Shown: positions 17,697 through 27,167 of the stretch, piece after piece
Position numbering within the stretch: position 1 is the first letter of the stretch
Layout: each line of letters begins with the position of its first letter
Source: Streptomyces tsukubensis
Lineage (GTDB): Bacteria; Actinomycetota; Actinomycetes; Streptomycetales; Streptomycetaceae
Direction: 5' to 3'
Length of the DNA: 64,000 nucleotides
Assembly: GCF_009296025.1 (NCBI RefSeq)
Contig: NZ_CP045178.1
Coordinates: 6,572,001-6,636,000, forward strand
Notes under the pieces: generated by a model
What the model saw: only the letters and a program-made list of their open reading frames with translations
The model's database searches: none
Told to the model about the DNA's origin: nothing
Made by a program: the position numbers and the translations under genes

Positions 17697-19907
17697 GTGT
17701 CTTCCACCAGTACCCCTACCAACACGACCACGGCGGGGCCGGCGGCCTCCGCGGCCTCCGCGGGCGGTCCCGGTGGGCCCGCCCCCGACGGTGGAGCGCC
17801 CGGCTCCAAGGATCAAGGACGGGCCGGCTCGGGGCTGTTCGACCCCGCTCTGATGCTCGCCTCGCTGCCGCAGGCGCTGCGCAAGCTTCACCCCCGCACG
17901 ATGATCAAGTCGCCCGTCATGTTCGTAGTGCTCGTCGGCTCGGTGCTGACCACCGTCTTCGCCGTCAAGGACGCGGGCGACTGGTTCGGCTGGGCGATCG
18001 CCGCCTGGCTCTGGCTCACCGTGATCTTCGCCAACCTGGCTGAGGCCGTGGCCGAGGGACGTGGCAAGGCTCAGGCCGACACGTTGCGGGCGGCCAGGAC
18101 GGACACCGTCGCACGCCGTCTCACCGGGACGGACGCGATCACCGGGACGAGGACGGCCGGGGGAGCGGGCACGGCCGCAGGGGCGGGCGCCGAAGAACAC
18201 GTCCCCGGCACCGAACTGCGCGTCGGCGACCTGGTCGTCTGCGAGAGCGGCGACATCATCCCCGGCGACGGGGACGTCATCGACGGTGTGGCCTCGGTCG
18301 ACGAGTCGGCTGTCACCGGTGAATCCGCTCCCGTCATCCGGGAGTCGGGCGGTGACAGGTCCGCGGTGACCGGTGGTACGAAAGTGCTCTCCGACCGGAT
18401 CGTCGTCAAGATCACGACGAAGCCGGGCGAGACCTTCATCGACCGCATGATCGCGCTGGTCGAGGGGGCGGCGCGGAAGAAGACGCCCAACGAGATCGCC
18501 CTGAACATCCTTCTCGCCTCGCTGACCATCGTCTTCCTGCTGGCCGTCGTCACCCTCAAGCCGTTCGCGCTGTACGCGGGGACCGACCTCGACATGGTGG
18601 TCCTGGTCGCCCTCCTGGTCTGTCTGATCCCGACCACCATCGGCGCGCTGCTCTCCGCCATCGGCATCGCGGGGATGGACCGGCTGGTGCAGCGCAATGT
18701 GCTGGCCATGTCGGGGCGGGCCGTCGAGGCGGCGGGCGATGTGTCGACACTGCTCCTCGACAAGACAGGCACCATCACCCTCGGAAACAGGCAGGCCGCC
18801 GAGTTCGTGCCCGTACGAGGGGGCACCGCGCCAGGACTGGCGGACGCCGCTCAGCTCTCCTCCCTCGCCGACGAGACGCCGGAGGGCAGGTCGGTGGTGG
18901 CCCTCGCCATGGGGGAGTACGGGCTCGGGGAACGGCACCGGTCCGATCTGACCGGCGCCGACTGGGTGCCGTTCACCGCGCAGACCAGGATGTCCGGCGT
19001 CGACCTGGAAGACCGCAAGGTCAGGAAGGGCGCCTCGGGTTCCGTCATGGCCTGGGTGCGTGAGCGCGGCGGGCGTGTCGCCGACGACGCGCGGGAGCTG
19101 ACCGAGTCCATCGCGCAGGCGGGTGGCACCCCGCTGCTCGTCGCCGTCGAGGACGCGGACGGCGCGCGGGTGCTCGGCGTCATCCACCTCAAGGACGTGG
19201 TCAAGGACGGGATGCGGGAGCGGTTCGACGAACTGCGCCGCATGGGCATCAAGACCGTGATGATCACCGGTGACAACCCGCTCACCGCCAAGGCCATCGC
19301 GGACGAGGCAGGCGTGGACGACTTCCTCGCGGAGGCCACGCCCGAGGACAAGATGGCTCTCATCGAGCGGGAGCAGGCCGGCGGCAAGCTCGTCGCCATG
19401 ACGGGCGACGGCACCAACGACGCGCCCGCGCTGGCCCAGGCGGACGTCGGCGTGGCCATGAACACCGGCACCTCGGCCGCCAAGGAGGCCGGGAACATGG
19501 TGGACCTGGACTCCGACCCGACCAAACTGATCGAGATCGTCGAGATCGGCAAACAGCTGCTGATCACGCGTGGCGCGCTGACGACGTTCTCCATCGCCAA
19601 CGACGTCGCGAAGTACTTCGCGATCATCCCCGCGCTGTTCGCCGCGGTCCATCCGGGCCTCGACAAGCTGAACATCATGCGGCTGTCCTCCCCGGACTCG
19701 GCGATCCTCTCGGCCGTCGTCTTCAACGCGCTGATCATCGTGGCGCTGGTGCCGCTCGCCCTGCGGGGCGTGCGCTACCGGCCCATGGGCGCGGACCGGA
19801 TGCTCCGGCGCAACCTCGGGATCTACGGCCTCGGCGGACTGGTCGCCCCCTTCATCGGGATCAAGATCATCGACATGGTCATCTCCCTCATCCCCGGCAT
19901 CGGGTGA
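17697..19907 (+). CDS. kdpB: K+-transporting P-type ATPase subunit B
   Basis: This P-type ATPase couples ATP hydrolysis to K+ uptake. It shows the phosphorylation motif [10 protein letters not shown] (Asp about 355), the actuator TGES motif, and the [16 protein letters not shown] hinge. The first 45 residues or so are a Thr/Ala/Gly-rich extension, giving 736 residues against about 680 in E. coli. GTG 17697 is preceded by AGGAGG at ideal spacing. ATG 17664, overlapping the kdpA stop, is the alternative start. kdpC overlaps the 3' end. Confidence 0.94.
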   Translation: MSSTSTPTNTTTAGPAASAASAGGPGGPAPDGGAPGSKDQGRAGSGLFDPALMLASLPQALRKLHPRTMIKSPVMFVVLVGSVLTTVFAVKDAGDWFGWAIAAWLWLTVIFANLAEAVAEGRGKAQADTLRAARTDTVARRLTGTDAITGTRTAGGAGTAAGAGAEEHVPGTELRVGDLVVCESGDIIPGDGDVIDGVASVDESAVTGESAPVIRESGGDRSAVTGGTKVLSDRIVVKITTKPGETFIDRMIALVEGAARKKTPNEIALNILLASLTIVFLLAVVTLKPFALYAGTDLDMVVLVALLVCLIPTTIGALLSAIGIAGMDRLVQRNVLAMSGRAVEAAGDVSTLLLDKTGTITLGNRQAAEFVPVRGGTAPGLADAAQLSSLADETPEGRSVVALAMGEYGLGERHRSDLTGADWVPFTAQTRMSGVDLEDRKVRKGASGSVMAWVRERGGRVADDARELTESIAQAGGTPLLVAVEDADGARVLGVIHLKDVVKDGMRERFDELRRMGIKTVMITGDNPLTAKAIADEAGVDDFLAEATPEDKMALIEREQAGGKLVAMTGDGTNDAPALAQADVGVAMNTGTSAAKEAGNMVDLDSDPTKLIEIVEIGKQLLITRGALTTFSIANDVAKYFAIIPALFAAVHPGLDKLNIMRLSSPDSAILSAVVFNALIIVALVPLALRGVRYRPMGADRMLRRNLGIYGLGGLVAPFIGIKIIDMVISLIPGIG

Positions 19908-20593
19908 ACGGCATGAGCGCTATGAACAACTCGGCGGGCACCACTGCCCGGCTTCTGTGGGCGGGGCTGCGCGCCCTGCTGGTCCTGACCGTCCTCACCG
20001 GAGTCGTCTATCCGCTGGCGGTCACCGGGATCGCACAGGCCGCCTTCCCGGCAAAGGCCAACGGCTCGGAGATCAAGTCGGAGGGGAAGGTGGCCGGTTC
20101 CTCACTCATCGGACAGAGCTACACCCTGCCGCTGAAGAAGGGCCAGGACACTCCGGCGCCCGACCTGAGGTGGTTCCAGCCCCGCCCTTCCAATGGGCTC
20201 GGCACCAACAGCGTCAACCCCCAGTACCAATTGATTCTCTCGGGCGCCACCAACCGATCGGGCGACAACAAGGAACTGATCCAGTGGGTCAAGGAGGCCA
20301 AGGCCGCGGTGGTCAAGGACAACTCCACGCCGAAGTACCGCGTCAGCCCCTCGGACGTACCCGCGGACGCCGTGACCTCCTCGGCCTCGGGCCTCGACCC
20401 CGACATCTCCCCGCGGTACGCGAAACTCCAGGTTCACAGGATCGCCGAGCGCAACGGGCTGGACGTACGACGGGTGGACGAGTTGGTGTCCGCACACACG
20501 GACAGCAGGATTCTGGGGTTCATGGGTGAACCGAGGGTCAACGTCCTGGAGCTGAACGTCGCGTTGCGGGAGCTGGTGGGAAAGGGCTCCTAG
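19904..20593 (+). CDS. kdpC: K+-transporting ATPase subunit C
   Basis: KdpC has one N-terminal membrane helix (about residues 20-42), then an extracytoplasmic domain with the family motifs [15 protein letters not shown] and [16 protein letters not shown]. At 229 residues it is somewhat longer than E. coli KdpC. The GTG start overlaps the kdpB stop (GTGA); in-frame ATGs at 19913 and 19922 are also possible. Its stop codon TAG is made by the CTAG at the left end of the adjacent MITE, so the native C terminus may have been altered by that insertion. Confidence 0.92.
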   Translation: MNGMSAMNNSAGTTARLLWAGLRALLVLTVLTGVVYPLAVTGIAQAAFPAKANGSEIKSEGKVAGSSLIGQSYTLPLKKGQDTPAPDLRWFQPRPSNGLGTNSVNPQYQLILSGATNRSGDNKELIQWVKEAKAAVVKDNSTPKYRVSPSDVPADAVTSSASGLDPDISPRYAKLQVHRIAERNGLDVRRVDELVSAHTDSRILGFMGEPRVNVLELNVALRELVGKGS

Positions 20594-20770
20594 GGCGTGT
20601 ATCGAAAGTCCCGTCTGGCCCGCGACGCCTGGCACGGCACCTCGCCGCGTTGTCGGGATCGCCCACGTACACCCAGTACGCGGACGACCCTCCGCCTTGC
20701 GATGCACCGCACCAGACGCCGCGGGCCCCGCCCTCCGGGCGGACGACGCTACTTTCGAAACACGCCCTAG
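20590..20770. mobile_element. MITE-like element with near-perfect terminal inverted repeats and CTAG ends
   Basis: The left end AGGGCGTGTATCGAAAGT (20592-20609) and the right end ACTTTCGAAACACGCCCT (20751-20768) are inverted repeats with one mismatch in 18. CTAG occurs at both outer edges (20590-20593 and 20767-20770), consistent with target duplication. The interior of about 140 bases has no ORF. This is the structure of a non-autonomous element mobilised by an IS5-like transposase elsewhere. It abuts kdpC and separates it from the TetR gene. Confidence 0.8.
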
Positions 20771-20910
20771 GGCACCTGCTCCTCGTCCGCCGCCGCCCTT
20801 GGGGTGTGCGGCGCACGGGGAGGCCCCGGCGTGCGCGGGACCCACACCACCGCGGCGGTGGCTACGAGTGGCCTCGCCCCGGTGGCGCACGCCAATCCCC
20901 TCGGGATTCA

Positions 20911-20942
20911 AGTCCCACGGGGACACATGTCCCATGGGGACA
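20911..20942. promoter_or_regulatory. Two tandem 15-bp palindromes, TetR operator
   Basis: AGTCCCACGGGGACA (20911-20925) and TGTCCCATGGGGACA (20928-20942) are inverted repeats built from the same half-sites with a 3-base centre, and are two bases apart. They lie directly before the TetR gene. TATGGT at 20953 could be a -10 box seven bases before the ATG. Binding would therefore block the regulator's own promoter, implying autoregulation of the TetR-SDR pair. Confidence 0.7.
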
Positions 20943-20965
20943 TCATCGGGTGTATGGTCGAACGT

Positions 20966-21796
20966 ATGAAGGCGACAGAGGCTGTGGGGGACGCGCGGGG
21001 CGGAGCACCCGCCCCGGCCGGAGCGGGTGCGGGACTCGCGTCCGGTGGGGCGAGCACCCCCGACGTGCGCGCGGAGGACCGCAGGCAGCGCAAGGCGCGG
21101 CAGACCAGGGAGGCCCTGGCCGGGTCCGCCCTGGAGCTGATCGTCGAGCGTGGCCTCGCGGACGTCACCGTCGAGGCCATCGCCGAGCGCGCGGACGTCA
21201 CTCGGCGCACCTTCAGCAGACACTTCGCGGGCAAGGAGGACGCGGCCCTCGACTTCGTCCGCCACGATGTCGACCGCATCAACGCGGCCCTGCGCGCCAG
21301 GCCCGCCACCGAACCGCCCCTGCTGGCCTACCGCAGGGCCGTCGCCGCCTGGCTGGCCGACCCCGACCTGCCGGGCTGGGACAGTCGCCCCTACGCCGCG
21401 GGGGTGCTGGCCCTGGTCGACAGGGAGCCCGCGCTGTTCGCCGCGTACGAGCGTGTGCGGGTCGACGCCCAGGACCAGTCCGTCCGCATCATCGCCGACC
21501 GGCTCGGCGCCGACCCCGACAAGGACCTGCGTCCCGGAGTGGTCGTCGGCGCCGCCGCCGGTGTGCTCACCGCCGCACTGCGGCTGTGGGTGCGTACAGG
21601 ACGCGAGGGCACGGAGAGCCTCCCCGAACTGGTGGAGCGCGCCTACGAGGCCCTCGCGGGAGAGGCCGCCGTCGACGACGGCCCCCCGAGCCGCGACACC
21701 GGCGACAGCGTCGCGGCACAGGCGAGAACAACATCGCGACACGAGCAAGAACAAGAGAGTGAACCGCACCATGAGCACCAACAGCACCACCACTGA
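20966..21796 (+). CDS. TetR/AcrR family regulator
   Basis: A Gly/Ala/Pro-rich leader of about 35 residues precedes the TetR helix-turn-helix (TVEAIAERADVTRRTFSRHF, about residues 72-91). An all-helical ligand domain and a His/Glu-rich tail follow. ATG 20966 would be nearly leaderless if the TATGGT box is used; ATG 20954 and the longer frame from 20804 are less likely because they run into the operator. The 3' end overlaps the SDR gene by 26 bases, so the SDR is the probable regulated target. The ligand is unknown. Confidence 0.82.
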   Translation: MKATEAVGDARGGAPAPAGAGAGLASGGASTPDVRAEDRRQRKARQTREALAGSALELIVERGLADVTVEAIAERADVTRRTFSRHFAGKEDAALDFVRHDVDRINAALRARPATEPPLLAYRRAVAAWLADPDLPGWDSRPYAAGVLALVDREPALFAAYERVRVDAQDQSVRIIADRLGADPDKDLRPGVVVGAAAGVLTAALRLWVRTGREGTESLPELVERAYEALAGEAAVDDGPPSRDTGDSVAAQARTTSRHEQEQESEPHHEHQQHHH

Positions 21797-22571
21797 CGTC
21801 ACCGCCACCGCCACCGCCACCGGCGCGGAGTTCGCCGGCAGGACCGCGTTCGTCACCGGGGCCGCCTCCGGCATCGGGTTCGCCACCGCCAGGCAGCTCG
21901 GCGCGGCCGGAGCCTCCGTCGTCATCGCCGACTACAACGCGGACGGAGCCCGCAAGGCCGCGGACGAGCTGAAGGCCGAGGGCATCGTCGCCGCCGCCGT
22001 CACCGTCGACGTCACCGACCCGGAGTCGGTCCGCGCCGCCGTCCAGTTCGCCGTCGACACCTTCGGCGGGCTCGACCTCGCGGTGAACAACGCGGGCATC
22101 GGCGGCCAGAGCGCCCCGACGGGCGACTACGACATAGACAGCTGGAACCGCGTCGTCCGCACCAACCTCGACGGTGTCTTCTACTCGATGCGCCACGAAC
22201 TGCCCGTCATGGCCGCCGCGGGTCGGGGCGCGATCGTCAACACCGCGTCCATCCTCGGCTCCGTGGGCTTCGCGGGATCGCCCGCCTACGTGGCCGCCAA
22301 GCACGGCGTCGTCGGCCTCACCAAGGCCGCGGGCATCGAGTACGCGGCCAAGGGTGTACGGGTCAATGCCGTGGGCCCCGGATTCATCGAGACCCCGCTG
22401 CTCAAGGGCATGGAGAAGGAGGCCTACGACGGCCTCGTCGCCCTCCACCCGGCCGGCCGCCTCGGCACCTCCGAGGAGGTCGCGGAGCTGATCGTCTTCC
22501 TGCTCTCCGACCGCGCCTCGTTCATCCAGGGCAGCTATCACCTGGTCGACGGCGCCTACACGGCCCGCTGA
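21771..22571 (+). CDS. Short-chain dehydrogenase/reductase (classical SDR)
   Basis: The 266-residue enzyme has the Rossmann motif TGAASGIG near residue 27, NNAG at about 110, catalytic Ser in the NTASILGSVG strand, and YxxxK as YVAAKHGV. The C-terminal IQGSYHLVDGAYTAR is usual for classical SDRs. It should oxidise or reduce an alcohol/ketone with NAD(P)H. Substrate cannot be inferred. It starts inside the 3' end of the TetR gene and is followed by a strong terminator. Confidence 0.88.
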   Translation: MSTNSTTTDVTATATATGAEFAGRTAFVTGAASGIGFATARQLGAAGASVVIADYNADGARKAADELKAEGIVAAAVTVDVTDPESVRAAVQFAVDTFGGLDLAVNNAGIGGQSAPTGDYDIDSWNRVVRTNLDGVFYSMRHELPVMAAAGRGAIVNTASILGSVGFAGSPAYVAAKHGVVGLTKAAGIEYAAKGVRVNAVGPGFIETPLLKGMEKEAYDGLVALHPAGRLGTSEEVAELIVFLLSDRASFIQGSYHLVDGAYTAR

Positions 22572-22632
22572 GCGGGGCTCCCGCACGGCCCGCTGAGCGA
22601 CGGAGCCCGCCATCCTCCTCGTACGGATTCCA

Positions 22633-22673
22633 GGGCCGGGCGCCGACGGATCGGTTCTGTCGGCGCCCGGCCC
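22633..22673 (+). terminator. 15-bp hairpin after the SDR gene
   Basis: Arms 22633-22647 and 22659-22673 are perfect complements around an 11-base loop. It should end the TetR-SDR transcript. The rest of the gap to kdpD (22674-22934) holds no gene and presumably the kdpDE promoter, which I cannot pinpoint. Confidence 0.65.
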
Positions 22674-22934
22674 TCGGCCCGGTACGTGGGCGGCCCGGCG
22701 TTGTACGAGTCCGGGTGGGGTGCGGCCCCGTACGAGCGCGCGAAGTGCACGGCTGAGGGGCGCGGGGCCCGCGGCGTCGGGACACTGAACCCGCGGGCGC
22801 ATCAGGGTTGCGTCAAGGAGTCACCCGCACCCGTACCCCGTCCGATATGCCGCATTCACCGGCTGTAGATTCGCCAGGAGCGGCTACGTCGTGCGACACA
22901 GGGTGCGCGACGGCTTCTGGAAGACAATGGGGCC

Positions 22935-25478
22935 ATGGGACGCGGCAAGCTTCGGATATATCTCGGCGCGGCGCCGGGCGTGGGCAAGACGTACGCCATG
23001 CTCTCGGAGGCACACCGCCGTACCGAGCGCGGCACCGACTGCGTCGTGGCGTTCGTGGAGCATCACGACAGGTCCCGCACCGAGGTCATGCTGCACGGCC
23101 TCGAACAGGTGAGCCGCACGGAGATCGAGTACCGCGGGGCCCGGTTCACGGAGATGGACACCGACGCGGTCCTGTCCCGCGCCCCCGAGGTCGCCCTGGT
23201 GGACGAACTCGCCCACACCAATGTGCCGGGCTCCCGCAACGCCAAGCGCTGGCAGGACGTCGAAGAACTCCTCGCCGCGGGCATCGACGTGGTCAGCACC
23301 GTCAACATCCAGCATCTTGAGTCGCTGGGGGACGTCGTCGAGTCGATAACGGGGGTGAGGCAGCAGGAGACCGTCCCCGACGAGGTGGTACGCAGGGCCG
23401 CCCAGATCGAACTTGTCGACATGTCGCCGCAGGCGCTGCGCCGCCGTATGGCGCACGGCAACATCTACAAGTCCGACAAGGTCGACGCGGCCCTCTCCAA
23501 CTACTTCCGCCCCGGCAACCTCACCGCCCTGCGGGAACTCGCCCTGCTCTGGGTCGCCGACCGCGCCGACGAATACCTCCAGCAGTACCGCGGTGAACAC
23601 AACATCCGCACCACCTGGCAGGCGCGCGAACGCATCGTCGTCGGACTCACCGGAGGCCCCGAGGGGCGCACACTCATCCGCAGGGCCTCCCGGATGGCCG
23701 CCAAGGGGTCGGGCAGCGAGATCCTCGCCGTCTACATCGCGCGCAGCGACGGCCTCACCGCCGCCTCACCCAAGGAGCTGGCCCTCCAGCGGACCCTCGT
23801 CGAAGACCTGGGCGGCACCTTCCACCACGTCATCGGCGACGACATACCGGCCGCGCTCCTCGACTTCGCCCGCGGTGTCAACGCCACCCAGATCGCGCTC
23901 GGCTCCTCGCGCCGCAGGAGCTGGCAGTACGTCTTCGGGCCGGGGGTCGGTGTGACCGTCGCTCGCGAATCGGGCCCCGATCTGGACGTCCACATCGTCA
24001 CCCACGACGAGGTGGCCAAGGGACGCGGACTGCCGGTCGCGCGGGGCGCCAGGCTCGGCCGTTCGCGGATCGTCGCGGGCTGGCTGGTCGGCGTAGCGGG
24101 CCCCGCGCTCCTCGCGCTGATCCTCACGGGGATCGACGACGGTCCCGGGCTCGCCAACGACGTCCTGCTCTTCCTCTCCCTCACCGTCGGCGCGGCCCTG
24201 CTCGGCGGACTGCTCCCCTCGCTCGCCTCGGCCGCAGCGGGCTCGCTCCTGCTGAACTTCTACTTCACCCCGCCCACCCGCACACTCACGGTCAGCGACC
24301 CCGCCAACATCGTGGCCATCGTCGTCTTCTTCGCTGTGGCGCTCTCGGTGGCCTCGGTGGTGGATCTCGCGGCCCGCCGTACCCATCAGGCGGCCAGACT
24401 GCGCGCCGAGTCCGAGATCCTGTCGTTCCTCGCCGGCAGTGTCCTGCGCGGCGAGACCACCCTGGACGCCCTCCTTGAGCGGGTCAGGGAGACCTTCGCC
24501 ATGGACTCGGTCGCGCTGCTCGAACGCGCGGGGGACATGGAGCCGTGGACCTGTGCGGGGAGCGTCGGCCCCGCACCGCTGGCCCGCCCCGAGGAGGCAG
24601 ACGTGGACATGCCGGTCGGTGACCACATGGCGCTCGCCCTCTCCGGACGCGTGCTGCCCGCCGAGGACCGCAGGGTGCTCTCCGCCTTCGCCGCGCAGGC
24701 CGCCGTCGTACTCGACAGGCAGCGGCTGAAGAGCGAGGCGGACCAGGCCCGCACCCTCGCCGAGGGCAACCGCATCCGCACCGCCCTGCTCGCCGCCGTC
24801 AGCCACGACCTGCGCACCCCACTGGCCGCCATCAAGGCCGCGGTCTCCTCGCTGCGCTCGGACGACGTGGCCTGGTCGGAGGAGGACAGGGCGGAACTCC
24901 TCGAAGGCATCGAGCACGGTTCTGACCGCCTCGACCACCTCGTGGGCAACCTCCTTGACATGTCCCGCCTCCAGACCGGCACCGTCACCCCACTGATCCG
25001 CGAGATCGACCTGGACGAGGTGGTCCCCATGGCACTCGGTGGCGTCCCGGAGGCGGAGGTCGTCCTCGATGTCCCGGAGTCCCTTCCCATGGTGGCCGTC
25101 GATCCTGGGCTGTTGGAGCGGGCCGTCGCCAACGTGGTGGAGAACGCCGTCAAGTACAGCCCTCCCGGGCAGCACGTCCTGGTCGCGGCCAGTGCCCTTG
25201 GGGAGCGGGTCGAGGTCCGTGTCGTGGACCGGGGGCCCGGCGTGCCCGACGAGGCGAAGGACCGTATCTTCGCCCCGTTCCAGCGCTACGGTGACGCTCC
25301 GCGCGGTGCCGGCGTGGGCCTCGGCCTCGCTGTCGCCCGAGGCTTCACCGAGGCCATCGGAGGCACCCTCAACGCCGAGGACACTCCCGGCGGCGGCCTC
25401 ACCATGGTCCTCACCCTGCGGGCCGCCGCGGGCCGCCCGCCCGTACCCGCCGATCCGCCCGCGCGGGCGATCACATGA
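22935..25478 (+). CDS. kdpD: Sensor histidine kinase KdpD
   Basis: The 847-residue kinase senses K+ limitation or turgor and phosphorylates KdpE. Domains in order: KdpD N-terminal domain with Walker motif GAAPGVGKT (residues 11-19) and DELAHTNVPGS; a UspA-like domain (about 235-365); four membrane helices of the DUF4118 region (about 375-475); a GAF-like segment; HisKA with phospho-acceptor His about 624 in AVSHDLRTPL; and an HATPase domain (VENAVKYS, GVGLGLAVARG). ATG 22935 fits the family N terminus. kdpE lies 229 bases downstream, beyond a repeat tract. Confidence 0.94.
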   Translation: MGRGKLRIYLGAAPGVGKTYAMLSEAHRRTERGTDCVVAFVEHHDRSRTEVMLHGLEQVSRTEIEYRGARFTEMDTDAVLSRAPEVALVDELAHTNVPGSRNAKRWQDVEELLAAGIDVVSTVNIQHLESLGDVVESITGVRQQETVPDEVVRRAAQIELVDMSPQALRRRMAHGNIYKSDKVDAALSNYFRPGNLTALRELALLWVADRADEYLQQYRGEHNIRTTWQARERIVVGLTGGPEGRTLIRRASRMAAKGSGSEILAVYIARSDGLTAASPKELALQRTLVEDLGGTFHHVIGDDIPAALLDFARGVNATQIALGSSRRRSWQYVFGPGVGVTVARESGPDLDVHIVTHDEVAKGRGLPVARGARLGRSRIVAGWLVGVAGPALLALILTGIDDGPGLANDVLLFLSLTVGAALLGGLLPSLASAAAGSLLLNFYFTPPTRTLTVSDPANIVAIVVFFAVALSVASVVDLAARRTHQAARLRAESEILSFLAGSVLRGETTLDALLERVRETFAMDSVALLERAGDMEPWTCAGSVGPAPLARPEEADVDMPVGDHMALALSGRVLPAEDRRVLSAFAAQAAVVLDRQRLKSEADQARTLAEGNRIRTALLAAVSHDLRTPLAAIKAAVSSLRSDDVAWSEEDRAELLEGIEHGSDRLDHLVGNLLDMSRLQTGTVTPLIREIDLDEVVPMALGGVPEAEVVLDVPESLPMVAVDPGLLERAVANVVENAVKYSPPGQHVLVAASALGERVEVRVVDRGPGVPDEAKDRIFAPFQRYGDAPRGAGVGLGLAVARGFTEAIGGTLNAEDTPGGGLTMVLTLRAAAGRPPVPADPPARAIT

Positions 25479-25500
25479 CCGGCCGCCCCTCGGGGGGCGC

Positions 25501-25644
25501 GGTACGTACGGACACGGTGTACGCGGTACCTGGGGACACGGTCCGCGCGGCGCGTACGGACGCGGGCTGCGCGGCGCGTACGGACGCGCTGTCCGCGACA
25601 CGTACGGACACGGTGTCCGCGGCACGAGCCGGAGCGGCGGCCTG
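25501..25644. repeat. 24-bp tandem repeat array between kdpD and kdpE
   Basis: Five diverged 24-base units start at 25501, 25525, 25549, 25573 and 25597, with a decayed sixth at 25621. The shared core is GTACGGAC followed by CGG or CGC. Because 24 is a multiple of three, one frame stays open and would read an RGxYGHGV-like octapeptide, but no start codon or ribosome binding site uses it. It may be a copy-number-variable spacer in the kdpDE transcript. Confidence 0.75.
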
Positions 25645-25707
25645 ACGACAGACGTGACGGCGAACAACGACGGACGCGACGGCGACAGAACGACAGAAAG
25701 GCCCCAC

Positions 25708-26391
25708 ATGACCCGGGTGCTCGTGGTCGACGACGAGCCGCAGATCGTGCGTGCCCTCGTGATCAACCTGAAGGCGCGCAGGTACGAGGTGGACGCGGCC
25801 CACGACGGCGCCTCCGCCCTCCAGGCGGCGGCGGCCCGCCATCCCGATGTGATCGTGCTCGACCTCGGGCTGCCCGACATGGACGGCGTAGAGGTGATCA
25901 AGGGGCTACGGGGCTGGACACGGGTGCCGATCCTCGTACTGTCCGCCAGGCACAGCTCCGACGAGAAGGTCGAGGCGCTGGACGCGGGCGCCGACGACTA
26001 CGTCACCAAGCCGTTCGGCATGGACGAACTGCTGGCCAGGCTCCGCGCCGCCGTCCGTAGGGCCGAGCCCACCGGGGGTGGCGAGGACGACGTGCTGGTC
26101 GAGACCGGTGAGTTCACCGTCGACCTGGCCGCGAAGAAGGTCAACAAGGGCGGGAGGGACGTCCGGCTCACCCCCACCGAGTGGCACCTGCTGGAAGTGC
26201 TGGTCCGTAACGGGGGCAGGCTGGTCAGCCAGAAACAGCTCCTCCAGGAAGTCTGGGGACCCTCGTACGGCACGGAGACCAACTATCTGCGTGTGTACAT
26301 GGCACAACTGCGCCGCAAGCTGGAGATCGACCCTTCCCATCCGCGCCATTTCATTACGGAACCAGGGATGGGGTATCGGTTCGAGAAGTGA
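25708..26391 (+). CDS. kdpE: Response regulator KdpE
   Basis: The 227-residue OmpR-family regulator has a receiver domain with DDEP, phospho-acceptor Asp about 52 (VIVLDLGLPDMDG) and YVTKPF. A winged-helix DNA-binding domain ends RHFITEPGMGYRFEK, very close to E. coli KdpE. It activates kdpFABC when phosphorylated by KdpD. ATG 25708 follows GAAAGGCCCCAC. The frame is open far upstream through the repeat array, but no signal supports a longer protein. Confidence 0.93.
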   Translation: MTRVLVVDDEPQIVRALVINLKARRYEVDAAHDGASALQAAAARHPDVIVLDLGLPDMDGVEVIKGLRGWTRVPILVLSARHSSDEKVEALDAGADDYVTKPFGMDELLARLRAAVRRAEPTGGGEDDVLVETGEFTVDLAAKKVNKGGRDVRLTPTEWHLLEVLVRNGGRLVSQKQLLQEVWGPSYGTETNYLRVYMAQLRRKLEIDPSHPRHFITEPGMGYRFEK

Positions 26392-26762
26392 CAAAGTCGC
26401 GGTGAGTGTGCGCATGGTCGCGGAGCGTGTGGAATGGGTGGCACAGGGCCGGGCACCTGGAGACGGAACGACCGACGGGGTGACGGGTGGGACGTCAGGC
26501 GGGACGAGGGGTGACGACGGATGCGAGCGCCCGTCGCGGACAGTGGCCGGCGATGCCGAGCAGGAGGAACCAGTGATCGAGGAAGACGCCCGGCCGGCGG
26601 GCGGAGAGTCCGAGCGGCCGGCGAAAGGGCCGACGGAGGTGCCGGTGAGCGGGCGGCCAAGGTGTCGGCGGAGGCGCGGGTGAGCGGGGCGGCGGAGGTG
26701 TCGGCGGAAGAGGCGTACGCCGGGCTCGAATCCGTGTCCGAGGACCCCGGTAGGCTTCCGGT
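26392..26762. other. Low-complexity GC-rich spacer after kdpE
   Basis: The 371 bases contain repetitive GCGGAGGTGTCGGCGGA-like runs. A frame from GTG 26402 to 26683 could code 93 residues (MSVRMVAERVEWVAQGRAPG at the start), but the composition is low-complexity and no clear ribosome binding site precedes it. I do not call a gene here. Confidence 0.4.
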
Positions 26763-27164
26763 ATGAGCGCTGCTCCTCGCCCGGAAAAGTCCGGCGGCCG
26801 TTTCCGCCGCATGCTGGACCGGCTCTCCACGTCCCAGGAGGACCTTGAGTCCGAGGAGCTCCAGGAGGACACCGAGACCACGTCCGGGTGTACGCGTATC
26901 GGTGACGTGGGCGACCGACAGATGGTCACGGTTACTGGTACCTTGCGCACGGTCACCCTGCGGCCACGTGCCGGAGTCCCCGCCCTGGAGGCGGAACTGT
27001 TCGACGGCTCCGCCGCCGTGGACGTGGTGTGGCTCGGCAGGCGCTCCATCGTGGGAATCGAACCGGGGCGCAAGCTGATCGCCTCGGGCCGTATCTCCAT
27101 GAGCCACGGCCGGCGGGTGCTGTTCAATCCGAAGTACGAACTCAAGCCCCTCGGACGGGAGTAG
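26763..27164 (+). CDS. OB-fold nucleic-acid-binding protein
   Basis: The 133-residue protein has an acidic N terminus, then a compact beta-barrel domain (about residues 45-133) with the OB-fold pattern MVTVTGTLRTVTL, AELFDGSAAVDVVWLG and KLIASGRISMS. Such stand-alone OB proteins in actinobacteria are assumed to bind RNA or DNA; no experimental role is known to me. ATG 26763 is close behind an AGG-containing stretch. The DUF3159 gene starts four bases after the stop, so the two form an operon. Confidence 0.82.
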   Translation: MSAAPRPEKSGGRFRRMLDRLSTSQEDLESEELQEDTETTSGCTRIGDVGDRQMVTVTGTLRTVTLRPRAGVPALEAELFDGSAAVDVVWLGRRSIVGIEPGRKLIASGRISMSHGRRVLFNPKYELKPLGRE

Positions 27165-27167
27165 CCG

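Noticed and set aside
25501..25644. CRISPR array
   Set aside because: The 24-base units are directly adjacent with no spacers, diverged from each other, and no cas genes are present.
26521..26766. 81-residue ORF before the OB-fold gene
   Set aside because: Composed of low-complexity Gly/Ala/Glu repeats, overlaps another open frame and the next gene's start, and has no ribosome binding site.
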